Positions 1 through 6,626 of a stretch of 13,792 bases of DNA are shown in pieces (position 1 is the stretch's first letter; every line of letters starts with the position of its first letter). The notes under the pieces were generated by a model that was not told the origin of the DNA, made no database searches, and worked only from the letters and a program-made list of their open reading frames with translations. The position numbers were made by a program, and so were the translations under genes. The DNA is from JBFKOL01 sp041628815 (lineage in GTDB: Bacteria > Bacteroidota > Bacteroidia > Chitinophagales > Saprospiraceae), in assembly GCA_041628815.1 (NCBI GenBank), contig JBFKOL010000087.1:1-13792 (forward strand), given 5' to 3'.

Positions 1-129
1 CAGAGCATGGCGATCCACCTTGCTGTAATTTTGGTCTTGTCCCATGAGAACTGAACACAGATTCAGTAGGGCCATTAAAAAAGCCAATCGCACAATCCCA
101 GGGCTCAACTTATTGCAACCGTAAATCAT
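1..129 (-). CDS. N-terminal fragment of a probable secreted protein (cut by window edge)
   Basis: An open frame starts at ATG (129-127) and runs 43 codons to the left edge without a stop. The first ~31 residues read as a signal peptide: a short basic start (K7, R14), a hydrophobic core (LAFLMALLNLC, residues 15-25), and a small-residue region followed by Gln at 29-32 (MGQD), so signal peptidase I cleavage before Q31 is plausible. The mature part begins QDQNYSKVDRHAL. The layout is typical of exported Bacteroidota proteins, but too little is visible to name a family. It is divergent from the aminopeptidase gene, with 139 bases between the starts. No Shine-Dalgarno sequence is visible. Whether the frame is real rests on the signal-peptide pattern and the absence of stops. 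Confidence 0.6.
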   Translation of the reverse strand, partial: MIYGCNKLSPGIVRLAFLMALLNLCSVLMGQDQNYSKVDRHAL

Positions 130-181
130 TCTTAATTCAATATTAGGGCGAATTTATTTGTAAAACCACTCTGAAACAGAA

Positions 182-200
182 TGTAAACCCGGGGTTTGCA
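182..200. promoter_or_regulatory. Palindrome in the divergent intergenic region (candidate operator)
   Basis: TGTAAACCCGGGGTTTGCA is an odd-centred inverted repeat. AAACCC and GGGTTT are perfect arms around a single G at 191, and the outer TG/CA also pair, leaving one T/G mismatch. With a one-base centre it cannot make a stable RNA hairpin, so a DNA site for a dimeric regulator is more likely. It lies about 50 bases upstream of the leftward start (129) and about 70 upstream of the rightward start (269), where a shared operator would sit. No regulator gene is next to it in the window. The rest of 130-268 shows no clear promoter or ribosome binding site. Confidence 0.35.
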
Positions 201-268
201 CGATCTTGAAGCCTTGACACCCATTCGAAAAAAGAAACAAAATTGGCCTTTTTAGTATATTCGGCACC

Positions 269-1645
269 ATGGATAAATTTTCTGCAGAAACCTATATTTC
301 ACGGAGGAAGCGCCTCAAAAAAGCCATTGGTACTGGCAAAATTCTATTACTGGGTAACCAGCAAAGCTCAATCAATTTCAAAGATAATTGGTATCCTTTC
401 AGACAGGATAGTACCTTCTTGTATTATTTCGGACTTTCTGCCCCCGGACTTTATGGTTACATTGACATAGACGCTGATCGTGAGATCATTTTCGGGAATG
501 AACCAGACATTGATGATATTATCTGGACGGGAAAGGTGCCGCGTATTGATGATATGGCAGCAGAGGTGGGCATTTACGAGGTGTTACCGACGATGCAAGT
601 GATCAACTTCATGGGAGAATCCCTTCACTTTCTGCCACCTTATCGCAGCGAACATTCAATCCTCCTCAGTAAATTGTTCAATAGAAAGCCATGGAAGGTC
701 GAACGGAAGTTTTCCAGACCTTTGATCAAGGCTGTGGTGAAACAACGTATTCAAAAATCAGAAGAGGAAATAGACCAGCTTGATCTGGCTACGAAAATCA
801 CTGACGAGATGCATCTTGCTGTAATGCGAGCTGCTCGTCCTGGAATGAAAGAACACGAACTGGTAGGGGTGGCGAGTGAAGTATCACACAAATACAACGT
901 TCCTTTTTCTTTTCCTCCTATTCTCACGAAAAATGGGCAGACGCTTCACAACCACTACCATGGAAACGTGATCAATGAAAGAGATATGATCCTGTTCGAT
1001 GGTGGATGTGAATCACCGGCTGGCTATGCCGGAGACATAACTCGAACATTTCCTGCCTCGGGAAAATTTACTTCTTTGCAGCGCGATATGTACGACGTTG
1101 TCCATAATGCCTATAGCGCAGCCGTTCACGCGCTGGCGCCTGCGGTCCTCTTCAAAGATGTTCATCGCATTGCTTGTGAGAGCCTGGTTTCAGGACTCAC
1201 ACAACTGGGGTTTATGAAAGGCAATCCAGTTGATGCGGTTGAGAATGGTGCGCACACCTTGTTTTTTCAGTGTGGTCTCGGGCACCTGATTGGTCTGGAC
1301 GTTCACGACATGGAGAACTTTGGTGAAGAGCGGGTCGGTTATACCGATAAAGTCAAAAAGAATAAAGAATTCGGATGGAAATCATTGAGGTTGGGTCGAG
1401 CCTTGAAACGTGGCTACGCTTTGACCATAGAACCTGGTATTTATATCATTCCCGAGTTGATTGATATGCGAAGAAGCGAAGGTATGTACACCGATTTCGT
1501 GAATTACGACAAGCTGGAAACAATCAAAGACTTTGGGGGAATACGGCTGGAAGATGATTTCGTGATCACCGAAGCTGGCGCAAAATTACTGGGCATTGAC
1601 ATGCCACGTACGGCGGGTGAGGTAGAAAAAGTGTGTTCCGAATAG
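269..1645 (+). CDS. pepP: Xaa-Pro aminopeptidase (M24B, aminopeptidase P family)
   Basis: This is a metallopeptidase that removes an N-terminal residue ahead of proline. The 458 residues comprise an N-terminal creatinase-like domain (about 1-160, with the family-typical RQDSTFLYYFGL near 45-56) and a C-terminal pita-bread catalytic domain (about 165-450). All five dimetal ligands are visible: D244 in FDGGCE, D256 in GDITRTF, H339 in GLGHLIGL, E388 in IEPGIY and E428 in RLEDD. The histidines in HNHYHGN and VHD (H346) match the substrate-binding positions. There is no signal peptide, so it should be cytosolic, acting in peptide turnover. The ATG at 269 gives the N-terminus usual in the family (DKFSAETYISRRKRL). 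It is transcribed alone: divergent from the left-edge gene and convergent with the TerC gene. Confidence 0.95.
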   Translation: MDKFSAETYISRRKRLKKAIGTGKILLLGNQQSSINFKDNWYPFRQDSTFLYYFGLSAPGLYGYIDIDADREIIFGNEPDIDDIIWTGKVPRIDDMAAEVGIYEVLPTMQVINFMGESLHFLPPYRSEHSILLSKLFNRKPWKVERKFSRPLIKAVVKQRIQKSEEEIDQLDLATKITDEMHLAVMRAARPGMKEHELVGVASEVSHKYNVPFSFPPILTKNGQTLHNHYHGNVINERDMILFDGGCESPAGYAGDITRTFPASGKFTSLQRDMYDVVHNAYSAAVHALAPAVLFKDVHRIACESLVSGLTQLGFMKGNPVDAVENGAHTLFFQCGLGHLIGLDVHDMENFGEERVGYTDKVKKNKEFGWKSLRLGRALKRGYALTIEPGIYIIPELIDMRRSEGMYTDFVNYDKLETIKDFGGIRLEDDFVITEAGAKLLGIDMPRTAGEVEKVCSE

Positions 1646-1681
1646 CACTGAAAGCGTTGAAGTTAGTGTTGCCTTCGCCAT

Positions 1682-1730
1682 TTGTGTTACCCATGACATG
1701 ATCATCATAAAAAGTCATGGAAAGACACAA
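1682..1730. terminator. Composite stem-loop between convergent genes (possible bidirectional terminator)
   Basis: Two nested perfect arms flank a small internal loop: TTGTGT (1682-1687) pairs with ACACAA (1725-1730), and CCATGAC (1691-1697) pairs with GTCATGG (1714-1720). The apical region adds ATGAT/ATCAT (1698-1702 with 1704-1708). It lies in the 111-base gap between the stops of the aminopeptidase and TerC genes, the expected place for a terminator serving both strands. It lacks a classic downstream T-run on the plus strand; the only A/T run (1709-1713) is inside the loop. Termination is therefore inferred from position and pairing only. Confidence 0.4.
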
Positions 1731-1756
1731 TCGATTGGCCTGTCATGATAGGGGGT

Positions 1757-2704
1757 TTATGTTTTTTCTTGTAAATCTTTTTGAAAGTACAATGAAATCA
1801 AAATGCCCGCCATGAGAGCCACGACAATGAAGGAAAGTGATAACCATTCCGGGAAATGAATATTGTGTGATAGCAGCATTTTAAATCCCACAAAGCTAAG
1901 GATGGCAACCAGGCTGTATTCAAGGTATTTAAACTTGGAAAGCATGGAAGAGAGGAAGAAGTACATGGACCGCAAACCAAGTATAGCCAGGATATTTGAA
2001 CTGAAAACGAGAAATGGGTCTGAAGTGATCGCCAGGATGGCCGGTATACTGTCGAGGGCAAACAGGACATCGGTGACTTCCACTACGACCAGGGCGATAA
2101 ATAATGGAGTGGCAGCTCTGATATGTTTTCTGCGCACAAAAAATTTCTCTCCTTCTATTTCATTTGTCACAGGAAAAAATCTTCGTATCTGCTTGAAAGC
2201 AAAAGAGTTCCTCGGATCAAATTCTTTCCCTGAAGATCTCAGCATCTTATAGGCTGTGTACAGTAAGAATGCACCAAAGACATAGATCATCCATGAAAAC
2301 TTATTGATGAGTACGACACCAAAAAGGATCATAACCGCACGAAATACGATGGCACCTAAAATACCCCAGAACAAGACCCGGTGCTGGTAGATCAGCGGTA
2401 TCTGAAATGTCTTGAAAATCACCGCAATGACAAATATATTGTCCACGCTGAGAGACAATTCTATGAGGTACCCTGTTATGTATTTCAGGGATGCATTTGA
2501 AGGGCTTAGGTTTTGCAGGTTATCTACAAGACCGTTTTGGTACAATAAATAGATGATTCCGGTAAATGAGATGGCAAATCCTACCCAAATAGATGTCCAG
2601 ATAGAAGCTTCCTTTACCGATATAATGTGTGGCGTTCTATTGAATACACCCAGATCGATCGCAAGAAAGATCAGTATCATTCCGATGAACAACATCCAGA
2701 TCAT
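1757..2704 (-). CDS. TerC/Alx-family integral membrane protein
   Basis: A 315-residue multi-pass protein with about nine hydrophobic segments, the usual size of the Alx/YkoY branch of TerC. The two family signatures are present: IELSLSVDNIFV with acidic E82 and D88, and VEVTDVLFALDSIPA with E209, D212 and D218. These acidic residues lie within membrane segments and are thought to bind the transported metal. Characterised relatives (E. coli Alx, Bacillus TerC proteins) act in manganese export or in supplying manganese to exported enzymes, so that role is inferred here; tellurite resistance is only the historic name. A cytoplasmic charged loop lies at about 155-195. The ATG at 2704 gives a normal first membrane helix. 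It lies 122 bases downstream of the S9 peptidase on the same strand, and that gap contains an inverted repeat. No yybP-ykoY manganese riboswitch motif was recognised upstream. Confidence 0.9.
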   Translation of the reverse strand: MIWMLFIGMILIFLAIDLGVFNRTPHIISVKEASIWTSIWVGFAISFTGIIYLLYQNGLVDNLQNLSPSNASLKYITGYLIELSLSVDNIFVIAVIFKTFQIPLIYQHRVLFWGILGAIVFRAVMILFGVVLINKFSWMIYVFGAFLLYTAYKMLRSSGKEFDPRNSFAFKQIRRFFPVTNEIEGEKFFVRRKHIRAATPLFIALVVVEVTDVLFALDSIPAILAITSDPFLVFSSNILAILGLRSMYFFLSSMLSKFKYLEYSLVAILSFVGFKMLLSHNIHFPEWLSLSFIVVALMAGILISLYFQKDLQEKT

Positions 2705-2753
2705 CGAAACAATATTTCTACCTGTAATTTATGTACGGGCATGTTGATCATTG

Positions 2754-2772
2754 GCGAATTGTCCAAATTCGC
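2754..2772. promoter_or_regulatory. Perfect 7-bp-arm inverted repeat upstream of the TerC gene
   Basis: GCGAATT (2754-2760) and AATTCGC (2766-2772) are perfect inverted arms separated by GTCCA. The repeat sits 50 bases upstream of the TerC start codon in the short gap after the S9 peptidase. It could be an operator for a dimeric regulator such as a metal-responsive one, or a leader hairpin in the TerC transcript (7-bp stem, 5-base loop). The sequence does not match any operator I know. The function is inferred from symmetry and place. Confidence 0.3.
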
Positions 2773-2810
2773 GACGAATGTACGGAATCTGTATCTATCG
2801 TGCCTATTTT

Positions 2811-2831
2811 CCTAGGTGTCTGGAGCCTAGG
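2811..2831 (-). terminator. CCTAGG hairpin at the 3' end of the S9 peptidase gene
   Basis: Two copies of the self-complementary CCTAGG (2811-2816 and 2826-2831) are separated by nine bases and can form a 6-bp stem in the minus-strand transcript. The right-hand copy contains the stop codon of the S9 peptidase (2827-2829). The bases that follow in the transcript are AAAAUAGG, not a U-run, so it is at best a weak terminator, or an mRNA 3'-end structure separating this gene from TerC. Confidence 0.2.
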
Positions 2832-5262
2832 GTTTGGTTTCATCTGAATATTTGTATTTAACGTATTTCTCCAGCCATTGGTCCTGTTCCCATAGCATAT
2901 GCAAAATGGATTCGCGGGCCGAATAGCCGTGACTTTCCTTAGGAAGCATTACCAACCGAACGGTGGCTCCCAAACCTTTGAGCGCATTGAAGTATCGTTC
3001 GCTTTGCATAGGGTATGTGCCAGAATTGTTGTCGGCTTCACCGTGAATAAGTAACAGAGGAGTCTTCATTTTGTCGGCATGCATAAAAGGAGACATGTTG
3101 TAATACACTTCAGGAGCCTCCCAGTAGGATCTTTCCTCGCGCTGAAACCCAAAAGGCGTAAGGGTTCTGTTGTAAGCACCACTGCGCGCAATGCCTGCTG
3201 CGAAAAGATCCGAATGGCTCAATAGGTTGGCAGTCATGAATGCACCGTAGGAATGGCCTCCTACACCAACTCTTGTGCGATCGATGTATCCCATTTTGTC
3301 CACTGCATCAATCGCAGCTTTGGCGTTGGCTACCAATTGCTTTCTGAAGGAATCGTTGGGCTCGATGTCATCTTCTCCCACAATCGGGAAGGCGGCCCTG
3401 TCCAATACGGCAAAGCCTCGTGTAATCCAGAATATCGGTGAGCCGTATGAAGGATAAGTAAATTGGAACGGTGACGAAGTAATCTGGCCGGCACTTTGTT
3501 TGTCCTTATATTCCACCGGGTAGGCCCAGAGCAACATGGGTAGTTTCTGGCCGGACGACCGATCATAGCCCGAAGGAAGGTATAGAGTCCCCGAGAGCTT
3601 AACACCGTCATCCCTGTCGTATTCAATGAGTTCTTTGTGTACATTTTGTATGCTCTCAAATGGATTCTGAAAGTTGGTAACCTTCTCCACAGTACCAGTT
3701 CTGATATTACGCAAATAGAAGTTTGGGTACTCGGAAGGAGACTCTATGCTGACCAGGACCATGCCTTCATCCAAATTGAGGACTTCACGAATTCGTTCGT
3801 ATTGTTCATCCAATTGTGATTGATACAGCCTGGTCGTGTTTCCATCCTCGATCCCGTAGGCGTCAATAAATGGATGCACTCCATCTGAACTATAGCCGGG
3901 TCCTTCCAGAAAAATAGTTTCTCCGGAAATGTGCAATACGTCTTCGCCCCATGCATTTTTGCGTGTCACGAAGTCACCCGGATCGCTGTATCTATCTTGG
4001 TAGTTTCGGTCAAAAATGACGCGTTGTTGGCGGCCACCAGAAGGATCTATGAGGTATGTTTTCGTATTTCTGTTGCTGAACCAGGAATCTTCTACCACGG
4101 CTAATGTAGCTTCTCCCCATGTGACGTCAGAAAACCTGTTTGACGTAGTAGCGATCAACTTGGGATTATCATCGAAGGGCTCGCTTAACAAATAGAGGCC
4201 GTCCCGTGTTTCAACATTGCTGGAAGGATCCCCCCCATCCAGGGCCTTTACCCAAAAGATTTCTGCTCTTTTATCCGATCGCCAGCCGATTTCCCTTTCA
4301 AAAATATGCGTCGCCATAAATCCTTTTGGCAACTCTTCTATAAGCGGAACTTGTGCAATATTCCGTATAAATGCCCCATCGGCACGGTATAGGTCTGTTT
4401 CTGTAGGAAACCTGTAGTACGGTACTATGTAAGAAAATGGTCGTTGAACCACATTGACAAGAACAAATCTACCATCGGGGGATACTGATACAGATCTGTA
4501 CATATCGGTTCCTTTCCATTCCCTGGAAAGTCCATCAACGGATACTACATGCAAGCTTGATTGGGCTAGTGATTCAAAGTTTCTCTCGTCCGCAGGTGAC
4601 TTTAATAAATCCTGGTAGGTCCTGTTTTGTGCCTTCTTACCTGCATTTTCAGATATGACCGGACCCGAGGGTACAGATAGTTCTTCATCAATTAGTGGTA
4701 TCCGGTCAGATGGTAGAAATTTGACCAGAAGTTCATCATCATTCAACCATTCATAAGGCCTGCCGAGATTGGCATTGATTCTGGGCTCTGTGATCCTTTT
4801 GGCCATTGCCGTCTCGGTATCTATGATCCAAAGCGCAACACCGCGTTCATCCGTATTGGTTAGGGCCAGTTTTTCTTCATTCTTAGACCACCTCAAATTG
4901 GAGAATTGCCCTTCCGGCAATCCCGCGATTTCTTTTTCCTTTTTGTTCTCTATATCGAATAAGGTGATTTTGTAGGTTGTCCGCTGTCTGCTGGAGATAT
5001 TGGTAATTGGGTTGATTCTGAGACCAGCAAGCCGCATTTCGGGTTGTGACAGTTCTTCTATAGTGCGGAATGGCCTTCGGTACATGAGGATCGCCATTTC
5101 TCCTGAAGATTTTATTTCCATTGTGGGTGGTAGAGGCGCATCGACTATATCGAGAATTTCCTTGGCAGGCTTTTGGTATGCGAGATTGATTTGAGCCGAC
5201 AGGTCATGGGGTGGGTAAATCAGCCATGCTGTGATAAACATTGTAGTTATGATGGTTCGCAT
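2827..5262 (-). CDS. Secreted S9D-type serine peptidase (glutamyl endopeptidase-like, prolyl oligopeptidase superfamily)
   Basis: An exported peptidase of 811 residues. A signal peptide (about residues 1-23, MRTIITTMFITAWLIY then DLSA before Q) is followed by a seven-bladed beta-propeller (about 55-560) and an alpha/beta-hydrolase domain (about 565-811). The catalytic triad, numbered from this start, is S671 in GGHSYGAF, D744 in HGEADNNSG and H778 in KESHGYSA. The LLWAYPVEYKDKQSAGQ stretch, the AYQKPAKEILDIVDAPLPP opening and SGAYNRTLTPFGFQ closely resemble plant chloroplast glutamyl endopeptidase (CGEP) and its Bacteroidota relatives, so cleavage after glutamate is likely but unproven. The longest frame begins at a TTG (5271); the ATG at 5262 directly precedes a normal signal peptide and is preferred. 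It is divergent from the YcaQ gene, with an AT-rich imperfect palindrome (5270-5287) just upstream that probably lies in the promoter. Confidence 0.92.
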   Translation of the reverse strand: MRTIITTMFITAWLIYPPHDLSAQINLAYQKPAKEILDIVDAPLPPTMEIKSSGEMAILMYRRPFRTIEELSQPEMRLAGLRINPITNISSRQRTTYKITLFDIENKKEKEIAGLPEGQFSNLRWSKNEEKLALTNTDERGVALWIIDTETAMAKRITEPRINANLGRPYEWLNDDELLVKFLPSDRIPLIDEELSVPSGPVISENAGKKAQNRTYQDLLKSPADERNFESLAQSSLHVVSVDGLSREWKGTDMYRSVSVSPDGRFVLVNVVQRPFSYIVPYYRFPTETDLYRADGAFIRNIAQVPLIEELPKGFMATHIFEREIGWRSDKRAEIFWVKALDGGDPSSNVETRDGLYLLSEPFDDNPKLIATTSNRFSDVTWGEATLAVVEDSWFSNRNTKTYLIDPSGGRQQRVIFDRNYQDRYSDPGDFVTRKNAWGEDVLHISGETIFLEGPGYSSDGVHPFIDAYGIEDGNTTRLYQSQLDEQYERIREVLNLDEGMVLVSIESPSEYPNFYLRNIRTGTVEKVTNFQNPFESIQNVHKELIEYDRDDGVKLSGTLYLPSGYDRSSGQKLPMLLWAYPVEYKDKQSAGQITSSPFQFTYPSYGSPIFWITRGFAVLDRAAFPIVGEDDIEPNDSFRKQLVANAKAAIDAVDKMGYIDRTRVGVGGHSYGAFMTANLLSHSDLFAAGIARSGAYNRTLTPFGFQREERSYWEAPEVYYNMSPFMHADKMKTPLLLIHGEADNNSGTYPMQSERYFNALKGLGATVRLVMLPKESHGYSARESILHMLWEQDQWLEKYVKYKYSDETKP

Positions 5263-5357
5263 AAGAGTCAATTTTAAAGTTTAAATTATGCATTATTGGA
5301 AGAAACATGTCAATTAAGGACAATTCTTCAGCTGCATGTAATTGGTGTCCAGGTGCT

Positions 5358-6542
5358 ATGGAACAAAGACCATATAAAATACCGCTTAAACAGGCCCGCC
5401 GTTTGGCTATATGGTCCGCGGGACTTTTTGGGTCGCGTCCTTTTGGTTATAGCAGGAAGGCGCTCATTCGTACTATAAGACATTTGGGATTCGTCCAGAT
5501 CGATACAATCCACGTGATCAGAAGGGCACATCATCACATGTTGTTTTCGCGCATCCCCGACTACCAGGCCTCTCATTTGAACCATTACCATTTTAAGACT
5601 AAACAAATTTTTGAATACTGGTGGCATGCAGCAGCCTATCTTCCCATAGAGGATTTTAGATTCACCTTGAGAAGGAAGGCGTATTTTTCGGACAAGCTCG
5701 ACCGCTGGCCCAAACCGAGTTCTGAGTTGTGCAGAGAGGTTCTCGACCGAATCATCCGCGAAGGTCCTTTGATGGCAAAGGACTTTGAAGATATCAGGCC
5801 GGCAGGAGGGTCCGGGTGGTGGAGCCATAAGCCCGCTAAATGGGCCCTTGAAAGGCTGTTTATGGAAGGTCGACTTATGGTAGTATGCCGCAAAGGATTT
5901 CAGAAGGTATACGATCTTACCGAAAAGGTATACCCGGAGTCCACCCTTTTGACCGTGCCTTCGGAGGAAGAATTTGCGGACCACCTGATTTCACGCACTT
6001 TGCAAATACATGGTATCACTTCTGCCGATGAAATCTGTTACCTGAGAAGAGGGATTCGCAAAATGGTGCTCAGCAGGTTACATCATATGATACGCATCAA
6101 AAAAGTAGTGCCCCTGAATATCCACGGAAGATCAAAGGAGTACTATGCCCTCCTAACATCCATGGACGGAAATCCTCATAGAATAGGTAAACAGGTACGC
6201 ATACTTTCTCCGTTCGATCCAATGGTTATTCAAAGAAAAAGGATAAAAGAGCTATTTAACTTTAACTACCAACTCGAATGTTACCTGCCAAGAACCCAAC
6301 GCAAGTTTGGTTATTTTGTACTGCCTGTTATCAAGGGAGATCGATTTGTAGCCAGGATTGACATTAAAGCACACAGACATAGATCGGCACTTGAAATTAA
6401 GTCGATCCACTGGGAAGATCACCGAGCAAAAGCCTTCGTTGGCGAAGAGGAATTATTAAACGCATTGGCAGATTTTGCCAGATTCAACAAATGTAAATCC
6501 CTCGAGTGGAACGACCACATCGAAAAACCCATACAGGCTTGA
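5358..6542 (+). CDS. ycaQ: YcaQ/AlkZ-family DNA glycosylase (winged-helix, DNA crosslink repair)
   Basis: Relatives (E. coli YcaQ/AlkX, Streptomyces AlkZ) unhook interstrand crosslinks or remove bulky alkylated bases by base excision. In 394 residues (from this start) the family landmarks appear in order: an N-terminal helix QARRLAIWSAGLF; the catalytic loop LGFVQIDTIHVIRRAHHHML, with the QxD pair Q47/D49; tandem winged-helix domains (about 120-260, including WALERLFMEGRLMVV); and the C-terminal beta-barrel motif LSPFDPMVIQRKRIKELFNF (SPFD at 284-287) with RIDIKAHR. QxD is the YcaQ/AlkX type; AlkZ has QxQ. The frame opens at ATG 5307, adding 17 poorly conserved-looking residues (MSIKDNSSAACNWCPGA). 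The ATG at 5358 fits the family start better and has AGGTG just upstream. It leads a run of four same-strand genes. Confidence 0.88.
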   Translation: MEQRPYKIPLKQARRLAIWSAGLFGSRPFGYSRKALIRTIRHLGFVQIDTIHVIRRAHHHMLFSRIPDYQASHLNHYHFKTKQIFEYWWHAAAYLPIEDFRFTLRRKAYFSDKLDRWPKPSSELCREVLDRIIREGPLMAKDFEDIRPAGGSGWWSHKPAKWALERLFMEGRLMVVCRKGFQKVYDLTEKVYPESTLLTVPSEEEFADHLISRTLQIHGITSADEICYLRRGIRKMVLSRLHHMIRIKKVVPLNIHGRSKEYYALLTSMDGNPHRIGKQVRILSPFDPMVIQRKRIKELFNFNYQLECYLPRTQRKFGYFVLPVIKGDRFVARIDIKAHRHRSALEIKSIHWEDHRAKAFVGEEELLNALADFARFNKCKSLEWNDHIEKPIQA

Positions 6543-6626
6543 CACGCCTGACATAATCAAAAAATTTTGCTGGAACCATTGTAGAATCAATCCCTAAAAC
6601 TTGTCAATTTCATTAACTTGAGTTTG

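Noticed and set aside
214..263. TTGACA (214-219) and TATATTCG (256-263) as a promoter for the aminopeptidase gene
   Set aside because: The boxes are 36 bases apart, too far for either a sigma70-type or a Bacteroidota promoter, and no -33 TTG lies at the right distance from 256.
1863..2252. Plus-strand frame (129 codons) opposite the TerC gene
   Set aside because: Antisense to conserved TerC motifs, with no recognisable domain; a shadow frame.
2705..2826. yybP-ykoY manganese riboswitch upstream of the TerC gene
   Set aside because: I could not find the conserved paired core or loop sequences. The gap is short and shows only simple inverted repeats.
5270..5287. AT-rich imperfect palindrome upstream of the S9 peptidase as an operator
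   Set aside because: It is made only of A/T runs with mismatched centres, which arise easily in promoter regions. Kept only as probable promoter sequence in the peptidase entry.
5328..5984. Long minus-strand frame (218 codons) antisense to the YcaQ-type glycosylase
   Set aside because: The plus-strand frame carries clear family motifs across the whole stretch. The antisense product is basic, Cys/Pro-rich and resembles no family; it is a shadow of codon usage.
6534..6550. CAGGC/GCCTG hairpin at the end of the glycosylase gene as a terminator
   Set aside because: Only a 5-bp stem with the stop codon in the loop and no T-run directly after it. The downstream genes may be co-transcribed.
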